A stretch of DNA of 64,000 nucleotides. Origin: Synanceia verrucosa (taxonomy: Eukaryota > Chordata > Actinopteri > Perciformes > Synanceiidae). Where the stretch lies: positions 1,860,501 through 1,924,500 of the forward strand of contig CM056556.1 of assembly GCA_029721515.1 (NCBI GenBank). The letters are read 5' to 3'. Of the stretch, positions 35,747-42,500 are shown one piece after another. The notes under the pieces are model-generated. The model was not told where the DNA came from. It ran no database searches and worked only from the letters and a program-made list of their open reading frames with translations. Every line of letters begins with the position of its first letter. The stretch's first letter is position 1. The position numbers and the translations under genes are program-made.

Positions 35747-38589
35747 ACACACATGGCAGGAAGTAGTGTATGTACAGAGCTTACAGTTACAGCCTTCAGT
35801 CTTCTCCCAGTTTTATTTCTCACTTGAATATTTTCAGGCAGAATGTGTGACTGAAGCTGGAAAATAAAATACAGATTTCATTTCTTTACATTGATAAAAA
35901 TAATCTGCACCAGTTAATTTGTGGTTCTTTGTTTGATGAACATTTATTTTGGTTTTTGCAGTGGCCGGAGGTCCAGACCCGCTAGAAGGGACGGACATCC
36001 ACCTCCACTTCCCTGCCGGAGCCGTCACCAAGGATGGCCCCTCTGCAGGCGTTACCATAGTAACCTGCCTGGCATCGCTGTTTAGCGGACGATTGGTCAG
36101 ATCAGATGTTGCCATGACGGGAGAGATCACGCTGAGAGGGCTGGTGCTGCCGGTGAGTTCTCACTTTTCACCACGTAATAAAGGGATGGATGGATGGATA
36201 CATAGATAGATAGACAGATGGATGGATGGATGGATGGATAGATAGATAGATAGATGGATGGATAGATAGATAAATGGATAGATAGATAGATGGATGGATA
36301 GATAGATAAATGGATAGATAGATAGATAGATAGATGGACAAATAGACGGACAGAGCAACTAAAACTAAAATACTAATAAAATCCTAAATCCTAAACTATA
36401 TAATAACTAACAAAGTATCTGCAACTGAAACTGTAAGAGTAACTGAAGAAGTAACTATATCTGAAACAGTGATTGCAGCAGAAACTGTAACTGTAACCGA
36501 AAGAGTATCTGTAACTGGAAAAATAACAGTAACTGAAGTAAGTAACTGTAGCTCAAATAGTAACTGTAACTGACAAAGTAACTGTAGCTCAAATAGTAAC
36601 TGTAACTGAAACAGTAACTGTAGCTCAAATAGTAACAGTAACTGACAAAGTAACTGTAGCTCAAATAGTAACAGTAACTGAAACAGTAACTGTAGCTCAA
36701 ATAGTAACTGTAACTGAAACAGTAACTGTAGCTCAAATAGTAACTGTAACTGACAAAGTAACTGTAGCTCAAATAGTAACTGTAACTGACAAAGTAACTG
36801 TAGCTCAAATAGTAACTGTAACTGACAAAGTAACTGTAGCACAAATAGTAACTGTAACTGACAAAGTAACTGTAGCACAAATAGTAACAGTAACTGAAAC
36901 AGTAACTGTAGCTCAAATAGTAACAGTAACTGACAAAGTAACTGTAGCACAAATAGTAACAGTAACTGAAACAGTAACTGTAGCTCAAATAGTAACTGTA
37001 ACTGACAAAGTAACTGTAGCACAAATAGTAACAGTAACTGACAAAGTAACTGTAGCACAAATAGTAACTGTAACTGAAACAGTAACTGTAGCTCAAATAG
37101 TAACTGTAACTGAAACAGTAACTGTAGCTCAAATAGTAACTGTAACTGAAACAGTAACTGTAGCTCAAATAGTAACTGTAACTGACAAAGTAACTGTAGC
37201 TCAAATAGTAACTGTAACTGACAAAGTAACTGTAGCTCAAATAGTAACTGTAACTGACAAAGTAACTGTAGCACAAATAGTAACAGTAACTGACAAAGTA
37301 ACTGTAGCACAAATAGTAACAGTAACTGAAACAGTAACTGTAGCTCAAATAGTAACAGTAACTGACAAAGTAACTGTAGCACAAATAGTAACAGTAACTG
37401 AAACAGTAACTGTAGCTCAAATAGTAACTGTAACTGACAAAGTAACTGTAGCACAAATAGTAACAGTAACTGACAAAGTAACTGTAGCACAAATAGTAAC
37501 TGTAACTGAAACAGTAACTGTAGCTCAAATAGTAACTGCAACTGAAACAGTAACTGTAGCTCAAATAGTAACTGTAGCTCAAATAGTAACTGCAACTGAA
37601 ACAGTAACTGTAGCTCAAATAGTAACTGTAGCTCAAATAGTAACAGTAACTGACAAAGTAACTGTAGCTCAAATAGTAACTGTAACTGAAACAGTAACTG
37701 TAGCTCAAATAGTAACTGCAACTGAAACAGTAACTGTAGCTCAAATAGTAACTGTAACTGAAACAGTAACTGTAGCTCAAATAGTAACTGTAACTGAAAC
37801 AGTAACTGTAGCTCAAATAGTAACTGTAGCTCAAATAGTAACAGTAACTGACAAAGTAACTGTAGCTCAAATAGTAACTGTAACTGAAACAGTAACTGTA
37901 GCTCAAATAGTAACTGCAACTGAAACAGTAACTGTAGCTCAAATAGTAACTGCAACTGAAACAGTAACTGTAGCTCAAATAGTAACTGCAACTGAAACAG
38001 TAACTGTAGCTCAAATAGTAACTGCAACTGAAACAGTAACTGTAGCTCAAATAGTAACTGTAACTGACAAAGTAACTGTAGCTCAGATAGTAACTGTAAC
38101 TGAAAAAGTAACTGTAGCTCAAATAGTAACTGCAACTGAAACAGTAACTGTAGCTCAAATAGTAACTGCAACTGAAACAGTAACTGTAGCTCAAATAGTA
38201 ACTGCAACTGAAACAGTAACTGTAGCTCAAATAGTAACTGCAACTGAAACAGTAACTGTAGCTCAAATAGTAACTGTAACTGACAAAGTAACTGTAGCTC
38301 AGATAGTAACTGTAACTGAAAAAGTAACTGTAACTGAACTCTGGTCTGTCCTCGTCAGGTGGGCGGGATCAAGGACAAGGTGCTGGCGGCTCACAGGGCG
38401 GGGCTGAAGAGAGTCATCGTCCCTAAACGGAACGAGAAGGACCTGGAGGAGCTGCCGGCCAACGTCCGGGCCGACCTGGACTTCGTCCTCGCCTCCAACC
38501 TGGACGAGGTTCTGAACGGAGCCTTCGATGGAGGGTTTCCAGGTCGAGCCAGGAGCAGCGCAGCGCCTCAGCTGAGCAGTAAACTGTAG
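10391..38589 (+). CDS. lonp2: Lon protease homolog 2, peroxisomal (17 coding exons)
   Basis: ATP-dependent serine protease of the peroxisomal matrix, known to help process and clear PTS-targeted enzymes. The 17 exons join in frame into 843 residues (human about 852) and match the human protein closely from recall. Order: N-terminal LON substrate-binding domain (about 10-220), an acidic stretch in exon 6, AAA+ ATPase with Walker A GPPGVGKT (380-387) and Walker B FLLDE (444-448), then the Lon proteolytic domain with catalytic Ser731 in KDGPSAG and Lys774 in GGIKDK. The last residues are SKL, a canonical type 1 peroxisomal targeting signal. The ATG at 10391 is chosen because MASGGGIQIPSRLPLL aligns with the family's N-terminus. 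All junctions have GT/AG ends and consistent phase. I saw no frameshift or premature stop. The linker between ATPase and protease domains is shorter than in human. Introns hold many repeats. It converges with siah1. Confidence 0.97.
10918..11375. repeat. AT-rich minisatellite in lonp2 intron 1
   Basis: Tandem units of about 21-26 bp start with TAAGACTAAA and continue as TATACATAT, TATACACATAC or TATACATACTGTAT. Pairs form a 44 bp unit, and the ACTGTAT variant recurs at about 133 bp, a small higher-order pattern. Confidence 0.9.
11380..13850. other. Middle of lonp2 intron 1 without recognised genes
   Basis: An (AAT)n run sits at 11899-11920. I see nothing else that I can name. The open frames here, the longest 146 codons at 13364-13804 on the minus strand, show no domain or splice pattern. 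Confidence 0.5.
13857..14745 (+). repeat. Dispersed MITE-like repeat, family A, copy 3, split by an insertion
   Basis: The left half (13857-14023) and right half (14502-14745) match the family A order of blocks. They are separated by a 478 bp Tc1-type insertion. The right end (cccacccctacc) directly abuts an inverted copy. Confidence 0.7.
14024..14501. mobile_element. Non-autonomous Tc1/mariner-like element (478 bp)
   Basis: The ends are inverted: CAGCTCTGG at the left and CCAGAGCTG at the right, each flanked by TA (14022-14023, 14502-14503), the target duplication of the Tc1/mariner superfamily. The left end continues AAAAAATTAAGAGACCACT, while the right end goes straight to the complement of ACCACT, so an internal part of the right repeat is deleted. 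No transposase is encoded. Confidence 0.65.
14742..15066 (-). repeat. Dispersed MITE-like repeat, family A, copy 4 (inverted)
   Basis: Read on the minus strand it repeats the family A blocks and ends at gaagtccttgataataccct on the plus strand. With copy 3 it forms a large inverted repeat. Confidence 0.7.
15296..15431 (+). CDS. lonp2: lonp2 coding exon 2
   Basis: Residues 79-123 (the first base completes K78) between tgcag and gtatat. It encodes IGTAGIAVQVVGSNWPKPHY and on to LAE in the LON domain. Confidence 0.93.
15545..15925. repeat. Probable dispersed repeat in lonp2 intron 2
   Basis: The run from tttggccgccgccatcttgg through gttgccatggtaacgacctg to gaccataaactcatg resembles, from recall, a repeat often met in teleost introns. 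There is only one clear copy in this window, so the call is tentative. Confidence 0.4.
15781..15794. promoter_or_regulatory. RFX X-box-like 14-mer
   Basis: GTTGCCATGGTAAC fits the RFX consensus of two inverted half sites. An identical 14-mer occurs at 63879-63892. Here it sits inside a likely dispersed repeat, so function is doubtful. Confidence 0.3.
16753..16866 (+). CDS. lonp2: lonp2 coding exon 3
   Basis: Residues 124-161, VEQLDKLENYTT through QAAVQ, between atgcag and a donor that is the first GT of a (GT)11 run. Both ends are phase 0. Confidence 0.92.
16867..16888. repeat. (GT)11 microsatellite at the exon 3 donor
   Basis: Eleven GT units start at the first intron base. Confidence 0.95.
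16995..17296 (-). repeat. Dispersed MITE-like repeat, family A, copy 5 (inverted)
   Basis: It has the family A blocks in reverse (aatatcaatatggcaataca at the left, gtccttgtcaatactcaccc at the right). Confidence 0.65.
17335..17790 (-). pseudogene. Degenerate Tc1-like transposase relic
   Basis: Read on the minus strand, fragments such as DRIVWRHKSGE and GRRNLVREVTKK match, from recall, the N-terminal helix-turn-helix region of vertebrate Tc1-like transposases (family pattern DRIV-RHKSGEGYRKIS and RRALVREVTKNP). The fragments are in different frames and interrupted, and the catalytic D-D-E part is absent. The plus-strand left part (cactttctccacattttgtc) is also typical of this element family. 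It is an old, dead copy in lonp2 intron 3. Confidence 0.6.
18545..18605. repeat. Possible LINE 3' end with (GGAT)n
   Basis: gatggatggatggatcagta followed by ctttattaatccggagggaa resembles the 3' tail of fish LINEs. Only a short fragment is visible. Confidence 0.35.
18986..19117 (+). CDS. lonp2: lonp2 coding exon 4
   Basis: Residues 162-205, LLGMLDMSVPVVAKFRRLLD through NKEKLQ, between ctgcag and gtgagg. End of the LON domain and start of the helical linker. Confidence 0.94.
19225..19510 (+). repeat. Dispersed repeat, family C, copy 1
   Basis: It contains atttctagacccacagaata, then catcatgaaaaaaatgtttg, then tcagaggtagagtagaggac, and runs to gtgtataccgtctctt. Near-identical DNA is at 29366-29690 in the same orientation and at about 22340-22570 inverted, all in lonp2 introns. 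Adjacent 19515-19680 (gttttccactagtacctggt) may be a second, different repeat. Confidence 0.75.
21100..21222 (+). CDS. lonp2: lonp2 coding exon 5
   Basis: Residues 206-246, VLDAVTLEERFK through DNEKR, between catgaag and gtaaca. Phase 0. Confidence 0.93.
21305..21468 (+). CDS. lonp2: lonp2 coding exon 6
   Basis: Residues 247-300 plus two bases of R301. It contains an acidic run, DEDDDDEDGDD, also present in the human protein, then the conserved MPEAALKVCLKELKR. The donor is gtgaac; reading through gives an in-frame TGA at once. Confidence 0.92.
21949..22043 (+). CDS. lonp2: lonp2 coding exon 7
   Basis: Residues 302-332 plus one base of D333, LKKMPQSMPEYALTRNYLDL through PWSKRTK. Acceptor attcag, donor gtgaac. 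It starts the conserved block before the AAA+ module. Confidence 0.93.
22340..22570 (-). repeat. Dispersed repeat, family C, copy 2 (inverted)
   Basis: It is the reverse complement of the family C block: gtcctctactctacctctga, then catgatgaaatagagagtct, then tctgtgggtctagaaatatg. Confidence 0.75.
23300..23565 (+). repeat. Dispersed repeat, family D, copy 1
   Basis: It begins gggttcccacagttccttaa and contains aggtgttaaattttcacatg and ttattttgttcacaaagt. Similar DNA is at 24000-24445, and inverted at 63170-63370. Confidence 0.65.
24000..24445 (+). repeat. Dispersed repeat, family D, copy 2
   Basis: It has the same order of blocks as copy 1 (gggttcccacgattccttaa, then aggtattaaattttcagatg, then ttattttgttcacaaagtg) and closes with tcttaaaaggtcttaaaagt. 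Confidence 0.65.
24559..24677 (+). CDS. lonp2: lonp2 coding exon 8
   Basis: Residues 334-372 (two bases complete D333), CLDIRAARSLLDNDHYAMDK through QLKTTLK, between ctccag and gtgtgt. Confidence 0.94.
24760..24899 (+). CDS. lonp2: lonp2 coding exon 9 (Walker A)
   Basis: Residues 373-418 plus two bases of R419. It carries the Walker A ATP-binding loop GPPGVGKT (380-387; Lys386) and the conserved REFHRIALGGVCDQSDIRGH. It follows an 82 bp intron. Confidence 0.95.
26578..26665. repeat. Possible LINE 3' tail fragment
   Basis: aaaagcctttattgtcattatatatgag-type tail, similar in layout to 6637-6745. Confidence 0.35.
26884..28491 (-). mobile_element. Tc1-like DNA transposon, 1608 bp
   Basis: The element is bounded by TA on both sides (26882-26883, 28492-28493) and has perfect 51 bp terminal inverted repeats (26884-26934 and 28441-28491) that start CAGTCATGGA. 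It encodes a Tc1-family transposase on the minus strand. The perfect repeats suggest a fairly recent insertion. It lies in lonp2 intron 9, antisense to the host gene, and should be spliced out. Confidence 0.93.
27182..28210 (-). pseudogene. Tc1-like transposase, N-terminal part frameshifted
   Basis: Tc1 transposases cut and paste the element at TA sites. The catalytic part is open: LFSDESNF holds the first Asp, FQQDNAPCH the second, and QSPDLNPIENLW the Glu, with 34 residues between the last two (DD34E, the Tc1 signature). The C-terminus ends GYAIKY. A start Met at 28208-28210 opens MPKTKELCEATKAAI and a helix-turn-helix (GMSERQVAKKL), but a stop follows about 50 codons in, at a short A run near 28075-28085. 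The following DNA reads on in another frame before the main frame resumes near 28020. The longest open part (27922 down to 27182, 246 residues) lacks the first DNA-binding domain, so the copy is probably inactive. Confidence 0.85.
28991..29132 (+). CDS. lonp2: lonp2 coding exon 10 (Walker B)
   Basis: Residues 420-466 (the first base completes R419), RTYVGSMPGRIINGLK through AALLE. Walker B is FLLDEVDK (444-451). Acceptor ctccag, donor gtcagc. Confidence 0.95.
29366..29690 (+). repeat. Dispersed repeat, family C, copy 3
   Basis: Same blocks and orientation as the copy at 19225. It extends further right to catctcccagaagccccagc and cacaggctgagtgagag, which the inverted copy at 22340 also carries in part. 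Confidence 0.75.
30152..30205. repeat. (TA)n microsatellite
   Basis: About 27 TA units in lonp2 intron 10, 80 bp before exon 11. Confidence 0.95.
30287..30437 (+). CDS. lonp2: lonp2 coding exon 11
   Basis: Residues 467-516 plus one base of G517, VLDPEQNHSFTDHYLNVAFD through VLQVP. It includes the sensor 1 region (LFIATANT) and the LLDRME segment of the AAA+ module. Confidence 0.95.
30652..30980 (+). repeat. Dispersed MITE-like repeat, family A, copy 6
   Basis: It starts ggggtgggtatttgaaggac, carries the TCAACGTGCGGACGTTCTGG block and closes at ttttttcccagccctaa. Confidence 0.65.
31118..31244 (+). CDS. lonp2: lonp2 coding exon 12
   Basis: Residues 518-558 (two bases complete G517), YTQEEKVEIAHRHLIPNQLE through QAIIS. 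AAA+ lid subdomain. Acceptor tttcag, donor gtaaac. Confidence 0.94.
31897..32036 (+). CDS. lonp2: lonp2 coding exon 13
   Basis: Residues 560-605 plus one base of G606, YTREAGVRSLERKFGAICRA (sensor 2 region), then a poorly conserved linker ending GPDQQG. Acceptor tttcag, donor gtgaga. A minisatellite begins about 25 bp into the intron. Confidence 0.92.
32060..34450. repeat. Minisatellite of 48/52 bp units in lonp2 intron 13
   Basis: About 47 head-to-tail units each contain AGCTGGTTTAGAGCCGGTCT, AGACCTGATACTGGTTCAGG and a TAC spacer. Two length classes differ by 4 bp in the spacer (GTACTGTAGATACAGC against GTACAGTATAGC). Each unit holds the 10 bp palindrome GGTCTAGACC (a minority has GGTCCAGACC). 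Units are nearly identical, so the array is young or well homogenised. Confidence 0.97.
35022..35107 (+). CDS. lonp2: lonp2 coding exon 14
   Basis: Residues 607-634 (two bases complete G606), KATPPEMPIVIDQVALKDIL through EME. Acceptor ctcag, donor gtgaga. The first six exon bases are GTAAGG, a donor-like sequence directly after the acceptor. It begins the proteolytic domain. Confidence 0.9.
35464..35671 (+). CDS. lonp2: lonp2 coding exon 15
   Basis: Residues 635-703 plus one base of M704, VSERLTLPGVAVGLAWTPLG through YQLTN. Highly conserved Lon proteolytic domain (GGEILFVEASRM, LTGQLGDVMKESA). Confidence 0.96.
35705..35742. repeat. (TA)n microsatellite
   Basis: About 19 AT units, some 35 bp after the exon 15 donor. 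Confidence 0.95.
35962..36152 (+). CDS. lonp2: lonp2 coding exon 16 (catalytic serine)
   Basis: Residues 705-767 (two bases complete M704). It carries the nucleophile Ser731 in KDGPSAG and the conserved MTGEITLRGLVLP. Acceptor ttgcag, donor gtgagt. Confidence 0.96.
36184..36347. repeat. (GGAT/GATA)n microsatellite
   Basis: Mixed GGAT and GATA tetranucleotides begin about 30 bp after the exon 16 donor. Confidence 0.95.
36396..38340. repeat. Minisatellite of 36 bp units (18+18) filling lonp2 intron 16
   Basis: About 53 units alternate two related 18-mers, AGTAACTGTAGCTCAAAT and AGTAACTGTAACTGAAAC (with ACTGACAA, GCACAAAT and TGCAACTG variants). The unit is a multiple of three and lacks stops in two minus-strand frames, which yields long meaningless open frames. 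The array ends about 18 bp before the exon 17 acceptor. Confidence 0.97.
38359..38589 (+). CDS. lonp2: lonp2 coding exon 17 (catalytic lysine, PTS1)
   Basis: Residues 768-843 and TAG. It carries Lys774 in GGIKDKVLAAHRAG, completing the Ser-Lys dyad, and ends in SSKL, the peroxisomal import signal. Acceptor cgtcag. Confidence 0.97.
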   Translation: MGGIKDKVLAAHRAGLKRVIVPKRNEKDLEELPANVRADLDFVLASNLDEVLNGAFDGGFPGRARSSAAPQLSSKL

Positions 38590-39003
38590 CACAGTGATGC
38601 AACTGATCATTCCAAGCGATAATTCACTAATGCACAGTTTGAAAGGTTGTCACTGTGCAAATAATTCACATAAGTGCACTTTGTATGAGACTGCAGATAT
38701 TTTCTCTGGGATAAGTGTTTGGAGGAAAATTATAATGATAATATAATGAAGTGAAAGGTTGTCCCTCTGGTTACAACTTCACACATAAACAAATAATATT
38801 ACATCAATCAAAATCTATAGATTTACTGAGAACTAACTTTTATATTTCTTTTGATTTCCTGTTTCAGCAGTATAAATCATAGAGGTGATGACTAAACATC
38901 ATTAATGTGAAATAAGGGAGCTGTGGACAGCTGCAGAATTAAAGCCTTTTAAGATGAAATCACACCAAACTAAATCGTTCTTGTAAATACGAAGTCGAGT
39001 TGA

Positions 39004-39009
39004 AATAAA
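39004..39009 (+). terminator. lonp2: lonp2 poly(A) signal
   Basis: AATAAA lies about 415 bp after the stop, the first canonical hexamer in the 3' region. It precedes the MITE at 39228 and the satellite. Confidence 0.6.
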
Positions 39010-39227
39010 GATGCTTGGAATATTAGAAACTGTGTTTTTCATATTCCTTTTAGTGAAGCAGGAAAACATGGATTAACACGTCGAAATAATAAAACCCAGG
39101 AGCATCAAAGAGAGATATGGGTGCAGATTTTGCAGGCAGGACTTAATTTACACTTAAACATCAGCAGGGACATTTTTTCTATTAGCGCTGGTGTTTGATG
39201 TCAGTTAAGGTTTGCTGTCATCACTTT

Positions 39228-39482
39228 TCTAACCTCTGCCAAGGAGGTTATGTTTTCATCGGGGTTTGTTTATTTGTTTGTTGGTTTGTTTGTTTGCAAA
39301 GTAACTCAAAAAGTTGTGGATGGACTTGGACCAAATTTTCCGGCCAATCCGGAAAATTTTGTCTGCAAAATAACTCAAAAAGTTATTTTGCAGACAAACA
39401 AACAAACAAGCCCCAGTGAAAACATAACCTCCTTGGAGACAGGGGTAAGTCGCTACCTTGGCGGAAGTCTGCGCTCTCTGAG
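39228..39482 (-). repeat. MITE with CCAAGGAGGTT inverted ends, family B, copy 2
   Basis: It has inverted arms gccaaggaggttatgttttc and gaaaacataacctccttgg and an outer end gcgctctctgagtgattttc that is the complement of the start of copy 1. A central inverted repeat (aactcaaaaagtt, ttttgcagacaaa) is also visible. Confidence 0.7.
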
Positions 39483-39574
39483 TGATTTTCTAGTTTCTTT
39501 AGTTTCTTCTTTGTTTCAATTACAGTTTTCAACATAATACACATAATATGCTGTGACAATTTTATGATGTCTTT

Positions 39575-42500
39575 TTTTTTACATATTTTTCAAGAAATAG
39601 CACTGCCAATTCAGTCAATAGGCTAAAAAATGGTGTTTTGATTACTTTATCTGACATTTTAAAATTTGACATTTTTCACTTTTTTTCGACATACTATAGT
39701 ATGACATTTTTCATCATTTTTTGCAACATGCTAAAATATGGATTTTTTGGTGCTTTTTCCATGAAAAAAACACTGCCACATCATTCAATAAGCTGAACTG
39801 ATGCCTTTTGATGAGTTTTTCCAACATTTTAAAATTTGACATTTTTCACTTTTTTCGACATACTATAGTATGACGTTTTTCATCACTTTTTGCAACATGC
39901 CAAAATTTGGATTTGTGAGATCTTTCTTTGACAAATTACACTACCAATCCATTCAATAGGCTAAAATAAGGTCTTTCAATCACTTTTTTCAACATTTTAA
40001 AATTTGAAATTTTTCACTTTTCTCGACATACTATAGTATGACGTTTTTCATCATTTTTTGCAACATGCTAAAATATGGATTTTTTAGATCTTTCTTTGAG
40101 AAATTACACTACCAATCCATTCAATAGGCTAAAATAAGGTCTTTCAAACATTTTTCTCAACATTTTAAAATTTGACATTTTTCGCTTTTGTCGACATACT
40201 ATAGTATGACGTTTTTCATCACTTTTTTGCAACATGCTAAAATATGGATTTTTTAGATCTTTCTTTGAGAAATTACACTACCAATTTAATCAATAGGTTA
40301 TAAAAAAGCCTTTTGATGACTTTTTTCGACATTTTAAATTTTTGACATTTTTCACTTTTTTTTGACATACTATAGTATGACGTTTTTCATCACTTTTTGC
40401 AACATGCTAAAATATGATTTTTTTTTCAGATTTTTTTGAGAAATTACACTACCAATCCATTCAATAGGCTAAAATAAGGCCTTTCAATCACTTTTTTCAA
40501 CATTTCAAAATTTGAAATTTTTCACTTTTTTCGACATACTATAGTATGACGTTTTTCATCATTTTTTGCAACATGCCAAAATATGACTTTTTTGGTGCTT
40601 TTTCCATGAAAAAAATACTGCCACATCATTCAATAAGCTAAACTGATGCCTTTTGATGAGTTTTTCCAACATTTTAAAATTTGACATTTTTCACTTTTTT
40701 TTGACATACTATAGTATGATGTTTTTCATAATTTTTTGCAACATGCTAAAATATGGATTTTTTTCAGATTTTCTTTGAGAAATTACACTACCAATTCATT
40801 CAATAGGCTAAAATAAGGTCTTTTCATGAGTTTTTTCAACATTTTAAAATCTGACATTTTTCACTTTTTTCGACATACTATAGTATGACGTTTTTCATCA
40901 CTTTTTGCAACATGCTAAAATATGATTTTTTTTCAGATTTTTTTGAGAAATTACACTACCAATCCATTCAATAGGCTAAAATAAGGCCTTTCAATCACTT
41001 TTTTCAACATTTCAAAATTTGAAATTTTTCACTTTTTTCGACATACTATAGTAGGACGTTTTTCATCACTTTTTGCAACATGCCAAAATATGACTTTTTT
41101 GGTGCTTTTTCCATGAAAAAAACACTGCCACATCATTCAATAAGCTAAAATGATGCCTTTTGATGAGTTTTTCCAACATTTTAAAATTTGACATTTTTCA
41201 CTTTTTTTGACATACTATAGTATGACGTTTTTCATCATTTTTTGCAACATGCCAAAATATGACTTTTTTGGTGCTTTTTCCATGAAAAAAACACTGCCAC
41301 ATCATTCAATAGGCTGAAATAACGCCTTATGATCACTTTTTTCAACATTTTAAAATTTGACATTTTTCACTTTTTTCGACATACTATAGTATGACGTTTT
41401 TCATAATTTTTTGCAACATGCTAAAATATGGATTTTTTTCAGATTTTCTTTGAGAAATTACACTACCAATTCATTCAATAGGCTAAAATAAGGTCTTTTC
41501 ATGAGTTTTTTCAACATTTTAAAATTTGACATTTTTCACTTTTTCGACATACTATAGTATGACGTTTTTCATAATTTTTGCAACATGCTAAAATATGGAT
41601 TTTTTTCAGATTTTCTTTGAGAAATTACACTACCAATTCATTCAATAGGCTAAAATAAGGTCTTTTCATGAGTTTTTTCAACATTTTAAAATTTGACATT
41701 TTTCACTTTTTTCGACATACTGAAGTATGACATTTTTCATCACTTTTTGCAACATGCTAAAATATGGATTTCTTTTCAGATCTTCCGTTGAGAAATTACA
41801 CTACCAATCCATTCAATAGGCTAAAATAAGGCCTTTCAATCACTTTTTTCAACATTTCAAAATTTGAAATTTTTCACTTTTTTTGACATACTATAGTATG
41901 ACGTTTTTCATCACGTTTTGCAACATGCTAAAATATGGATTTTTTAGATCTTTCTTTGAGAAATTACACGACCAATTTAATCAGTAGGTTATAAAAAAGC
42001 CTTTTGATGACTTTTTTCAAAATTTTAAATTTTTGATATTTTCCACTTTTTTTGACATACTATAGTATGACGTTTTTCATCACTTTTTGCAACATGCCAA
42101 AATATGGATTTTTTAGATTTTTTTGAGAAATTACACTACCAATTCATTCAATAGGCTAAAATAAGGCCTTTCAGTCACTTTTTTCAACATTTTAAAATTT
42201 TGACATTTTTCACTTTTTCAACATACTATAGTATGACGTTTTTCATCACTTTTTGCAAAATGATAAAATATGGATTTTTTTGGTGCTTTTTCCATGAAAT
42301 AACACTGCCACATCATTCAATAGGTTAAAATAATGCATTATGATGACTTTTTTCAACATTTTAAAATCTGACATTTTTCACTTTTTTCGACATACTATAG
42401 TATGACGTTTTTCATCACTTTTTGCAACATGCTAAAATATGGATTTTTTAGATCTTCCTTTGGGAAATTACACTACCAATCCATTCAATAGGCTAAAATA

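Noticed and set aside
36396..38266. Two overlapping minus-strand open frames of over 600 codons (LLFELQ and YSYCFS type repeats)
   Set aside because: They are products of a 36 bp tandem repeat whose unit is a multiple of three and lacks stops. Both frames are low complexity, sit inside an intron and show no start context or domain.
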